A DNA stretch of 9,381 nucleotides from JBOHNM01 sp050730675 (GTDB lineage: Bacteria; Planctomycetota; Phycisphaerae; Phycisphaerales; UBA1924): positions 1-9,381 of the forward strand of contig JBOHNM010000159.1 in the NCBI GenBank assembly GCA_050730675.1. Reading direction: 5' to 3'. The translations under genes and the position numbers were made by a program. The stretch's first letter is position 1. Every line of letters starts with the position of its first letter. The notes beneath the pieces were generated by a model. It did not search any database and was not told where the DNA came from. It saw nothing but the letters and a program-made list of their open reading frames with translations. Shown here piece by piece: positions 1 through 5,534 of this stretch.

Positions 1-1
1 G

Positions 2-214
2 CTCTATTCTCAACTCTTGAAGGTGCTGCCGACCGAGGAACTCGCCAAGGCGACCACACGGGCAATTGAAAACGCAGCGAAGGAGCCCGCCGAGGAGAAG
101 AAGGACGAGGCCAAGCCCGCCGACGCGAAGCCCGCCACGACCGAGCCCGCCAAGGAAGCACCAAAGGACGCTCCGGCCCCCGCACCGGCTCCGGCCCCTG
201 CCCCGAAACCTTGA
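2..214 (+). CDS. C-terminal tail of an unidentified protein (5' end outside window)
   Basis: The reading frame is open from the left edge and ends at TGA 212-214, so only the last 70 residues are visible. An internal TTG at 17 is only one possible start; I treat the piece as the end of a longer gene because the frame is already open and no ribosome site precedes it. The visible part begins with a short helix-like stretch (LLKVLPTEELAKATTRAIEN) and then becomes a low-complexity tail rich in Lys, Glu, Ala and Pro, ending in a run of Ala-Pro pairs (APAPAPAPAP). Such tails are usually disordered linkers or surface extensions and do not identify a family. A terminator lies 51 bases downstream, which supports this being the real gene end. 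I do not recognise the protein. Confidence 0.55.
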   Translation, partial: LYSQLLKVLPTEELAKATTRAIENAAKEPAEEKKDEAKPADAKPATTEPAKEAPKDAPAPAPAPAPAPKP

Positions 215-265
215 TCGAATCGAATCTGTTTCCCAAACTGCCTTGAGTAAATTGAACTTTCACAA

Positions 266-287
266 CCCCGTCCGTGCGGGGCTTTTT
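266..287 (+). terminator. Rho-independent terminator after the left-edge gene
   Basis: CCCCG (266-270) pairs with CGGGG (277-281) around a 6-base loop and is followed directly by CTTTTT. It is placed as expected for the gene ending at 214 and separates it from the DUF3467 gene. Confidence 0.7.
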
Positions 288-368
288 CATGCCAGTTTCG
301 CACAGAACCGGACCGTCGCCGGCTTCGATTCGCCGCCGCTGCCGCCTAAGCTTGCCCCTCCAAACCAG

Positions 369-381
369 CCCCGTGTCGGGG
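369..381 (+). other. Small hairpin in the leader of the DUF3467 gene
   Basis: CCCCG (369-373), loop TGT, CGGGG (377-381). It lies 20 bases before the start codon at 402, just upstream of the ribosome site, and has no T-run, so it is not a terminator. It could be an mRNA-stabilising or translation-modulating leader structure, or chance in GC-rich DNA. Confidence 0.2.
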
Positions 382-401
382 ATTCTCCAGAAAGGTGCAT
401 C

Positions 402-713
402 ATGGCCGACCAGCCCCAGCAGCAGCAGATCCAGCTCCGCATCGACGAGACCCGCATGCGGACGACCTATGCCAACACCATCCGCACCAGCACCACGCCC
501 GAGGAGGTGGTCCTGGACTTCGGCATGAACCTCCCGTCTCCGAGCCAAGATGGCAAGCCCACGATTGTCTTCGACGTCGGCAGCCGCGTGATCCTGAACT
601 GGCGCGGCGCCAAGCGCCTGGCGATGAGCCTGAGCCAGATCATCCGTCAGTTTGAAGAGGCCAACGGCGAGATCAATATCGGCAACCAGCAGCCACCGCA
701 GCGGCCGGAGTAA
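402..713 (+). CDS. DUF3467 family protein
   Basis: A 103-residue protein starting at ATG 402, with a ribosome site AGAAAGG (389-395) 6 bases upstream. The frame is open further upstream to 66, but that extension is unlikely because the terminator at 266-287 falls inside it. After a Gln-rich N-terminus, the body follows the DUF3467 pattern as I know it: an N-terminal strand (QLRIDETRMRTTYANTIR), a 'TPEEVVLDFGMNLP' segment, a central strand (KPTIVFDVGSRVILNW), and a C-terminal helix (AKRLAMSLSQIIRQFEE) followed by a short polar tail. There is no signal peptide or membrane segment, so it should be cytoplasmic. The family is small, widespread and of unknown function. It is transcribed alone, towards two tRNA genes, with a shared terminator between them. 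Confidence 0.85.
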   Translation: MADQPQQQQIQLRIDETRMRTTYANTIRTSTTPEEVVLDFGMNLPSPSQDGKPTIVFDVGSRVILNWRGAKRLAMSLSQIIRQFEEANGEINIGNQQPPQRPE

Positions 714-750
714 TCGTCACTTCTGACGAGTGGAAATTCGAGCATCAACG

Positions 751-783
751 AAAGACCCCGGGCGGCGAACCCGGGGTCTTTTT
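751..783. terminator. Strong bidirectional terminator between the DUF3467 gene and the tRNA pair
   Basis: Perfect 12-bp stem, AAAGACCCCGGG (751-762) with CCCGGGGTCTTT (770-781), and a 7-base loop. The plus strand continues to five T's (779-783). The A's at the other foot give a shorter T-run on the minus strand. It sits 37 bases after the DUF3467 stop and 5 bases beyond the 3' end of tRNA-Tyr, so it can end transcription from both sides. Confidence 0.85.
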
Positions 784-788
784 ACAAG

Positions 789-872
789 TGGGCGAGGAGG
801 GATTTGAACCCCCGTAGGCGTTAAGCCAGCAGATTTACAGTCTGCCCCGATTGGCCACTCCGGCACTCGCCC
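789..872 (-). tRNA. tRNA-Tyr (anticodon GTA)
   Basis: Read on the minus strand, GGGCGAG (872-866) pairs perfectly with CTCGCCC (796-790), with discriminator A at 789. The anticodon stem CAGA..TCTG encloses the loop CTGTAAA, giving anticodon GTA (complement at 836-838). A long variable arm (GGCTTAACGCC) makes this a class II tRNA, as bacterial tRNA-Tyr is, and the GAGTGGCCAA D-arm resembles E. coli tRNA-Tyr. The T-arm carries GGTTCAAATCC. The 3' CCA is not encoded. It lies 95 bases downstream of tRNA-Thr on the same strand and is probably cotranscribed with it. Confidence 0.95.
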
Positions 873-907
873 GAACAGTCAGATTTCGCCGCCCTCGCGG
901 CAAGGTC

Positions 908-966
908 TGGAGGGTAGTCGGCTCCGGTCCTAAAGCAACCACCGGACCAACCTCGAAAGCCCTCCA
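908..966. repeat. Nested imperfect palindrome between the two tRNA genes
   Basis: Outer arms TGGAGGG (908-914) and CCCTCCA (960-966) pair perfectly; inner arms TCCGGT (923-928) and ACCGGA (941-946) also pair. It fills most of the 95-base spacer between tRNA-Thr and tRNA-Tyr and ends 2 bases from the tRNA-Thr 3' end. It could be a processing stem for the dicistronic tRNA transcript. It does not fold as a third tRNA. Confidence 0.4.
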
Positions 967-967
967 A

Positions 968-1040
968 AGCCGCTGACAGGAGTTGAACCTGCGACCCGCG
1001 CTTTACAAAAGCGCTGCTCTACCAACTGAGCTACAGCGGC
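968..1040 (-). tRNA. tRNA-Thr (anticodon TGT)
   Basis: A 73-nt class I tRNA on the minus strand. GCCGCTG at the 5' end (1040-1034) pairs with CAGCGGC at the 3' end (975-969), with discriminator T at 968. The D-arm reads TAGCTCAGTTGGTAGAGCA, the anticodon stem GCGCT/AGCGC surrounds TTTGTAA (anticodon TGT, complement at 1005-1007), and the T-arm reads CAGGTTCAACTCCTG. CCA is not encoded. In many bacteria tRNA-Thr and tRNA-Tyr lie together upstream of tRNA-Gly and tuf; here the pair ends at the terminator and neither tRNA-Gly nor tuf follows within the window. Confidence 0.95.
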
Positions 1041-1043
1041 GTG

Positions 1044-1070
1044 GCCCAATGGTATCGGCCGAGGTTGGGC
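1044..1070. promoter_or_regulatory. Inverted repeat upstream of tRNA-Thr
   Basis: GCCCAA (1044-1049) and TTGGGC (1065-1070) are perfect arms around a 15-base centre that itself contains CGGCCG. It starts 4 bases from the mature tRNA-Thr 5' end, in the 131-base gap between divergent transcription units. It may be a 5' leader stem of the tRNA precursor or an operator. Nothing in the sequence decides between these. Confidence 0.3.
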
Positions 1071-1136
1071 GAGTCTGCCGTTTCGCTGATCGACGCCCAT
1101 TCACGGTGGGAATGCACCCCGGGTCGGAACCCAAGG

Positions 1137-1142
1137 TATATT
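1137..1142 (+). promoter_or_regulatory. Possible -10 element of the hydroxylase operon
   Basis: TATATT is the only good -10-like hexamer in the 1041-1171 gap and lies 30 bases before the first start codon. No TTGACA-like box is found 16-18 bases upstream (1114-1119 reads GCACCC), so a promoter here would be weak or depend on an activator or an alternative sigma factor. Confidence 0.25.
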
Positions 1143-1171
1143 CAGTCCGGGCGGCCGCAGGAGATCGCACG

Positions 1172-1873
1172 ATGGGCCACGACCAACGTCCGGACCACGA
1201 CGCCGAACGACGCAATGGACAAACGGATCCACCCGGGTGGATTGACGAGTCCGGCGTCTCGCGCCGTTCGTTCATCAAGACCCTCGGCGTGTCGGCCGCC
1301 GCGGCATCGCTCTCGGCGGTTCCCGCGAGCGCGGGAATGGTCGGAGGGAGCGCCGTGGATGAGGGCGTGCCGATGGCGGGGCCCGACCCCGTGGACACCA
1401 CGCTCACGATCAACGGCAAAGGTGTCAAGATCAAGATCGAGCCGGCGACCACACTGCTCGATGCGCTGCGTGTGCAGTGCAACCTCACCGGATCGAAGGA
1501 GATCTGCGACCGCGGCTCGTGCGGCGGCTGCTCCGTGCTGGTTGACGGCAAGCTCGTCAACTCGTGCATGATGCTCGCGATGGACGCCGTCGGTGTGCCG
1601 ATCACTACCATCGAGGGCTTGGCCACCGACGGCAAGCTTGATCCCGTTCAGGAGGCGTTCATCAAGCACGACGGGCTGCAGTGCGGTTACTGCACGCCGG
1701 GGCTGGTGATGGCCTGCCGGTCGCTGCTCAACCAGAACCCCAAGCCGACGCTGGAGCAGATCAAGCGCGGAACCAGCGGCAACATCTGCCGCTGCGGGAC
1801 GTACACCAACATCTTCAACGCGGCGCTCGAGGCCTCGGGCCAGCCGCCGGTCATGGACCAGAAGGGAGCGTGA
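1172..1873 (+). CDS. Tat-exported [2Fe-2S] subunit of a molybdenum hydroxylase (xanthine dehydrogenase family)
   Basis: A 233-residue electron-transfer subunit. I chose ATG 1172 because CAGGAG (1158-1163) precedes it and because it keeps the Tat signal near the N-terminus; the frame is open upstream to 983 but that stretch overlaps tRNA-Thr. The twin-arginine motif SRRSFIK is at 30-36, followed by an Ala-rich hydrophobic stretch to about 55. The plant-type ferredoxin cluster uses C112, C117, C120 and C132 (spacing x4, x2, x11). The second [2Fe-2S] domain uses C171, C174, C206 and C208 (spacing x2, x31, x1). All eight ligands are present with family spacing. Length and Tat signal match PaoA of the E. 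coli periplasmic aldehyde oxidoreductase. It should pass electrons from the molybdenum site to FAD or an external acceptor. The next gene starts 3 bases after its stop. The substrate cannot be read from sequence. Confidence 0.93.
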   Translation: MGHDQRPDHDAERRNGQTDPPGWIDESGVSRRSFIKTLGVSAAAASLSAVPASAGMVGGSAVDEGVPMAGPDPVDTTLTINGKGVKIKIEPATTLLDALRVQCNLTGSKEICDRGSCGGCSVLVDGKLVNSCMMLAMDAVGVPITTIEGLATDGKLDPVQEAFIKHDGLQCGYCTPGLVMACRSLLNQNPKPTLEQIKRGTSGNICRCGTYTNIFNAALEASGQPPVMDQKGA

Positions 1874-1876
1874 CCG

Positions 1877-3970
1877 ATGACCACACAATTGCAGCCGGTG
1901 CTTATCCCCACGTTCATGCCCACCAACAACCGTCCCGGCAACATGGGCGCGTCGATGAATGACGACACGTCGCGTTTGGACGCCGTGCCCAAGGTCACTG
2001 GGTCTGCGAAGTATGGCAAGGATTATTTTCTTCCCAACGCACTCTACATCGCCCTCGTCCGTTGCCCGTGGGGTGCGGCGGAGTTTGTGAGCGCCGACGA
2101 AGCCGCGGCCAAGGCGGTCCCGGGCGTCGTCGAAGTGGTCATCAACGGCAAGGAAGGGACGTACCACGGGCAGTCCATCGGGCACGTGGCGGCGGAATCG
2201 CCGCTGGCGATGAAACGCGGCGTCAAGGCACTCAAGGCCAAGTGGAAACGCGGGGCCGTCAAGACGCTCATCACTGATTCTGTCAAGACTGAACCGGATG
2301 TCGGCGATGCGGCCAAGGCCATACTCGACGGCGCCGAGTTGAAGCTCGAGGCCGTCTACAGCACGCCCGTGCAGACACACTCGTCGCTCGAGTCGCACGG
2401 CGGCGCAGTGGACCACAAGGGCGACCGGGCCACGGTCTACGCCTCGACGCAGGGCACTTCGTCCGTTCGTGATGGTCTGGGCGGTCCGCTCGGGCTGGCT
2501 GCGGGCGATTTCGAGGTTGTTTGCGAGTTCGTGGGCGGCGGGTTCGGTTCCAAGCTCGGCGGACCCGGCAAAGAGATCTCGACGGCGGCGCGGCTGGCGG
2601 CCAAGTACAAACGCCCCGCGTATCTCTTCTGCAACCGATCCGAGGAGCACCTCGACACCGGGAACCGACCCTCGAGCCGCACACTCGTGCGGTTGGGGTT
2701 CAAGAAAGATGGCACGATCCTGGGTGGCGAGATCCGTACCTGGGGCGGTGTCGGCGTCGCGGGTGGCGGCGGCGGCGTCTCTTTTCCCTCGGGACGCTAC
2801 AAACTCGGCGACACCAAGAAGACCCACGCCGATATCTCCTTCAACGGCGGAGGACCGCGGGCGTTTCGCGCTCCGGGACACCCCCAAGCGGCCTTTGCCG
2901 AAGAGCTGATGCTGGACGAGATTGCCGCCATGGCAGGCCTCGACCCGCTGGAGCTGCGCCAGAAGCTCGTCGGCAACGTCCACAAAGAGATGCTCGAAGC
3001 GGGCGCCAAGCTCATCGGCTGGTCCAACCGCAAGCCCAATGGATCGCAGAAGAAAGCCCTGCGCACGGGCTACGGCATCGGCACGACCAGTTGGGGGAGC
3101 GCAGGCCCAGGCGCGTCAGCAGAAGTGGTCATCAATCGCGACGGTTCGGTGGAGAGCCGCACCGGCACGCAGGACATCGGCACCGGTCAGAAGACCGGCA
3201 TGGGCATCTGCACGTCCGACGCCATCGGCATCCCGCTCAAGTTTGTGACGGTCAAGATCGGCCGATCGACGCTGCCGCCGGGGCCCGGCTCGGGCGGTTC
3301 GGTGACCTCTCCCACCACCGCGCCGACGATGATGGCCGTCGCCCTCGGCGCACGCACAAAGCTCTTCGAGGTGCTGGCGCCGCTGGCGAACGCGAAAGCC
3401 GAAGACTTCGATATCAAGGACGGCGTGGTCCTCCTCAAGGGGCAGAAGCACCTGGCGTGGGAAGAGGCATGCGCCAAGCTGCCCAACGACGGTGTCACGT
3501 CAAACGCCGGCAAGGGCGAGCGCGGCGATGGAAACTCCAACGGCGCGCAATTCGTCAAACTGGATGTCGATACCGAGACGGGCATCGTCTTCGTCCGCCA
3601 CGTGATCGCGATCCAATCGTGCGGACGTGTACTCTGCCGCAAGACCGCCGAGAGCCAGATCATCGGCGGCGTCATTCAAGGCATCTCCTACGCGCTCTTC
3701 GAGAACAAGCTGCTCGATCGCAACACCGGCGCGATGGTCAACGACAACTTTGAGTGGTACAAAGTGCTCGGTCCCGGGGATATGCCGCACATCGAGCCGG
3801 TGCTGTGGTCCAAGGGCCAGACCGGAGTGAAGGCTCTGGGCGAACCACCGACCATTCCCACTGCCGGTGCAGTGGCGTGCGCGATCTTCAACGCTATCGG
3901 TCGCCCCGTTCGACACCTGCCGCTGACGCCCGACAAGGTCCTGGCCGCGATGGAAGGAGGCGCCGCGTGA
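1877..3970 (+). CDS. Molybdopterin-binding catalytic subunit, xanthine dehydrogenase / aldehyde oxidoreductase family
   Basis: A 697-residue catalytic subunit starting at ATG 1877, 3 bases after the previous stop, with AAGGGA (1862-1867) as ribosome site. The N-terminal domain opens with RLDAVPKVTGSAKYGKDY (33-50). The molybdenum-cofactor region shows QTHSSLESHGG (166-176), STQGTSSVRDGLG (190-202), FVGGGFGSKLG (218-228), GGGPRAFRAPG (324-334) with AEELMLDEIA (341-350), GTQDIGTGQKTG (430-441) and GPGSGGSVTSPTTAPT (469-484). Near the C-terminus GVKALGEPP (650-658) carries the predicted catalytic glutamate, E656, the base that activates the Mo-bound hydroxyl group in this family. There is no signal peptide, so export would ride on the Tat signal of the small subunit, as in PaoABC. 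It is somewhat shorter than typical members of about 730-770 residues. The order (Fe-S, Mo, FAD) differs from paoABC, where the FAD gene comes second. The likely substrate is an aldehyde or N-heterocycle; which one is unknown. Confidence 0.93.
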   Translation: MTTQLQPVLIPTFMPTNNRPGNMGASMNDDTSRLDAVPKVTGSAKYGKDYFLPNALYIALVRCPWGAAEFVSADEAAAKAVPGVVEVVINGKEGTYHGQSIGHVAAESPLAMKRGVKALKAKWKRGAVKTLITDSVKTEPDVGDAAKAILDGAELKLEAVYSTPVQTHSSLESHGGAVDHKGDRATVYASTQGTSSVRDGLGGPLGLAAGDFEVVCEFVGGGFGSKLGGPGKEISTAARLAAKYKRPAYLFCNRSEEHLDTGNRPSSRTLVRLGFKKDGTILGGEIRTWGGVGVAGGGGGVSFPSGRYKLGDTKKTHADISFNGGGPRAFRAPGHPQAAFAEELMLDEIAAMAGLDPLELRQKLVGNVHKEMLEAGAKLIGWSNRKPNGSQKKALRTGYGIGTTSWGSAGPGASAEVVINRDGSVESRTGTQDIGTGQKTGMGICTSDAIGIPLKFVTVKIGRSTLPPGPGSGGSVTSPTTAPTMMAVALGARTKLFEVLAPLANAKAEDFDIKDGVVLLKGQKHLAWEEACAKLPNDGVTSNAGKGERGDGNSNGAQFVKLDVDTETGIVFVRHVIAIQSCGRVLCRKTAESQIIGGVIQGISYALFENKLLDRNTGAMVNDNFEWYKVLGPGDMPHIEPVLWSKGQTGVKALGEPPTIPTAGAVACAIFNAIGRPVRHLPLTPDKVLAAMEGGAA

Positions 3971-4968
3971 ACCCCTTCGCAATCGCTCAACCGCGTTCAT
4001 TCGATGAGGCCGCCGCCACCGTGGCGGATAAGCGCTTCAGCCTGGCGGTCATCAAGGCCGGCGGGATGGACGTGGTCGATCACCTGAAGGAAGGGCTGTA
4101 CCAGCCTGACGTGGTCATCAATATTAAACGGCTCCGCAGCCAGCCAGGTGCGCAGCCGATCACGCAGAACGGCAACGAGATCCGCATCGAGGCGACGGCG
4201 ACGATGGCCGAGATCGCTGCGTCGGACATCATCCGACGTTCGGCGCCCGTGCTGTCTCAATCGCTGGAGAACACCGCCTCGCCGCAGGTCCGCAATGTCG
4301 GCACCGCGGCGGGCAACCTGCTGCAGCGTCCGCGATGCTGGTACTACCGGCACGAGCAGTTTGACTGCTTGAAAAAGGGCGGCGCGACGTGCTTCGCCGT
4401 TGAGGGCGAGAACAAGTTCCACGCGATCTTCGGGGACGGTCCTTGCCACATCGTGCATCCTTCAAATCTCGCGCCGGCACTGGCGGTCTGCAACGGCGTG
4501 GTCTACCTGACCGGGTCGGCACGCAAGTCGATCCCCATTTCGGCCCTCTTCCACATGCCGGACAAGGGTGTCCGCACCGAGTCCGAGTTGCAACCGGGCG
4601 AGATCATCACGCACATCACAGCCGAAGCCCGGCCGCAGAGCGGTTTTTGTGCGCTCAAAGAAAAGCAGTCGTTCGACTGGCCGATGGTCGCGGCCTCGGT
4701 CGCGATCGAACTCGATGGCTCCACGATCAAATCGGCACGTGTCTGTGCTGGCGCAGTCGCACCGATCCCCTGGGATCTCCCCTCGGTTGCCTCCGCCCTC
4801 AAGGGCGTGAACGTCGACGACGACGCATCCCTCCGCAAGGCCTGCTCCGGCGCCGCGACGGGCGCCAAGCCCATGACGGACAACGCGTACAAAGTCAAGC
4901 TCCTGCCGGTGGTAGTGCGGCGTGCGGTGCTCGTTGCCGCCGGACGCAAGACGGAGGTGGATGCATGA
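3967..4968 (+). CDS. FAD-binding subunit with extra [4Fe-4S]-type cysteines, xanthine dehydrogenase family
   Basis: A 333-residue subunit. GTG 3967 overlaps the preceding TGA by 4 bases (GTGA) and has a strong ribosome site AAGGAGG (3954-3960) at 6 bases, so the start is well supported and translation is coupled. FAD-binding signatures are AGGMDVVDHLKEG (31-43, usually AGGTDLL) and VRNVGTAAGNLLQ (108-120). Between the two halves, C124, C134, C142 and C160 lie in RPRCWYYRHEQFDC, a TCFAVEGEN segment and GPC. This arrangement matches the insertion that binds a [4Fe-4S] cluster in PaoB and in the beta subunit of 4-hydroxybenzoyl-CoA reductase; plain xanthine dehydrogenase FAD subunits lack it. 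The C-terminal domain (about 225-333) fits the CO-dehydrogenase flavoprotein C-terminal fold. It probably accepts electrons from the Fe-S subunit. It has no export signal of its own. The next gene overlaps it by 4 bases. Confidence 0.92.
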   Translation: MNPFAIAQPRSFDEAAATVADKRFSLAVIKAGGMDVVDHLKEGLYQPDVVINIKRLRSQPGAQPITQNGNEIRIEATATMAEIAASDIIRRSAPVLSQSLENTASPQVRNVGTAAGNLLQRPRCWYYRHEQFDCLKKGGATCFAVEGENKFHAIFGDGPCHIVHPSNLAPALAVCNGVVYLTGSARKSIPISALFHMPDKGVRTESELQPGEIITHITAEARPQSGFCALKEKQSFDWPMVAASVAIELDGSTIKSARVCAGAVAPIPWDLPSVASALKGVNVDDDASLRKACSGAATGAKPMTDNAYKVKLLPVVVRRAVLVAAGRKTEVDA

Positions 4969-5240
4969 ACTGGGACGCCCCGCTCGATCTCAAGCCCTGC
5001 TGCCTCAACCTGCGTCACAAGATGATGTACTGCGACCCGCGCCAAGCCACGCCCGGCCTGGTGGACGACCGTTCCGACACGCGTGTCTACCTCTGCATGC
5101 TCTCGCAGGAAGTCATCGGCCCCGACGGCAAACCTGTGAGCCCAAAGACATGCTGCTCATCGGGAAGGGGTTGCTTTCAGGGCGGTGCCTCGCCGGCAGG
5201 CGAAACGCCGATGCAGAATGACGGCACAAACCGGGCGTGA
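4965..5240 (+). CDS. Small cysteine-rich protein, fourth gene of the hydroxylase operon
   Basis: A 91-residue protein I do not recognise. ATG 4965 overlaps the previous TGA (ATGA), with ACGGAGG (4951-4957) 7 bases upstream, so it is translationally coupled to the FAD subunit and very likely real. It has seven cysteines: C12-C13, C23, C44, C63-C64 and C70. The first half reads KPCCLNLRHKMMYCD, then VYLCMLSQEVIG (41-52), then KTCC and GRGC. There is no signal peptide or membrane segment. Residues from about 72 are Gly/Ser/Pro/Asn-rich and look disordered. The cysteine pairs suggest binding of a metal or Fe-S cluster, or redox chemistry. Given its place it could help assemble the enzyme or act as an electron-transfer partner; this is inference. 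No XdhC/PaoD-type maturation chaperone gene is present in the operon, so this may be its replacement or simply unrelated to it. Confidence 0.75.
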   Translation: MNWDAPLDLKPCCLNLRHKMMYCDPRQATPGLVDDRSDTRVYLCMLSQEVIGPDGKPVSPKTCCSSGRGCFQGGASPAGETPMQNDGTNRA

Positions 5241-5265
5241 ATTGGACGATCGCACCACCCCAAAG

Positions 5266-5292
5266 AAAAAACCGCCGGGCAGAACCCGGCGG
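5266..5292 (-). terminator. Minus-strand Rho-independent terminator beside the tRNA remnant
   Basis: CCGCCGGG (5272-5279) and CCCGGCGG (5285-5292) form a perfect 8-bp stem with a 5-base loop. On the minus strand it is followed by six T's (complement of 5266-5271) and then CTTT. It stands 3 bases beyond the tRNA 3' remnant at 5296-5316, the usual arrangement after a tRNA gene. On the plus strand there is no T-run after the stem, so it is at most a weak terminator for the hydroxylase operon. Confidence 0.8.
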
Positions 5293-5294
5293 CA

Positions 5295-5534
5295 ATGGGC
5301 GATACTGGACTCGAACTCCCTTCGATTTCCAAGCCGAACACGCGGGTTGCAAACTCGGGCGGCGCAAAATGCGGCGCATCTGACCACAAACTCGCTTGCG
5401 GGCCGAGTGTCATAGCTCCAAATGACCCCGAACTAGCCGCGGTCGTAGCAGCGTGGTCGCACCTGCCGGCTGCGGTGCGGGCGGGAATTGGCGCCATGGT
5501 TGTGGCCTCGCAAGGAGCAGACCGTGGCAACTAG
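5295..5534 (+). CDS. Small ORF starting inside the tRNA remnant; probable C-terminal module of a larger protein
   Basis: A 79-residue frame from ATG 5295 to TAG 5534. Its first residues, MGDTGLE, are simply the antisense of the tRNA end and are a well-known source of false annotations. The second half looks more protein-like: SGGAKCGA (21-28) and then NDPELAAVVAAWSHLPAAVRAG (43-64), an amphipathic helix pair of a kind I recall from planctomycete hypothetical proteins. The ribosome site and GTG start of the next gene lie inside its end (11-base overlap), which fits co-translation. There is no ribosome site before 5295. It may be the end of a recombinase or other protein whose front part was separated by integration at this site. 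Function unknown. Confidence 0.35.
   Translation: MGDTGLELPSISKPNTRVANSGGAKCGASDHKLACGPSVIAPNDPELAAVVAAWSHLPAAVRAGIGAMVVASQGADRGN
5296..5316 (-). pseudogene. tRNA 3'-end remnant, possible attachment-site scar
   Basis: The minus strand reads GTTCGAGTCCAGTATCGCCC followed by A. This equals the T-loop, 3' T-stem, 3' acceptor strand and discriminator of tRNAs that begin GGGCGAT, for example several bacterial tRNA-Val genes as I recall them. The partner sequences are absent: the base block before the T-loop is GGGAG where a CTGG-like strand is needed, and no GGGCGAT or D-arm occurs in the next 200 bases. Only about 21 nt of the tRNA remain, directly followed by its terminator. Tyrosine-recombinase elements that integrate into tRNA 3' ends leave this kind of footprint at the distal end. 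Gene decay by deletion is the alternative. Confidence 0.6.

Noticed and set aside
66..401. Upstream extension of the DUF3467 frame
   Set aside because: It passes through the terminator at 266-287 and is Arg/Pro-rich in a shadow frame of the left-edge gene; ATG 402 has its own ribosome site.
1142..2983. 613-codon minus-strand frame opposite the hydroxylase genes
   Set aside because: It is an Arg/His/Gly-rich antisense shadow of two genes with full sets of cofactor motifs on the plus strand; it has no family features.
2521..3753. 410-codon plus-strand frame inside the Mo-subunit gene
   Set aside because: Wrong frame of a gene with clear motifs; Arg/His-rich low-quality translation.
5296..5400. 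Complete tRNA or tmRNA on the minus strand
   Set aside because: A GGA-like anticodon loop (CTTGGAAA) occurs nearby, but no matching acceptor 5' strand, D-arm or T-stem partner is found, and the 3' end does not look like tmRNA.
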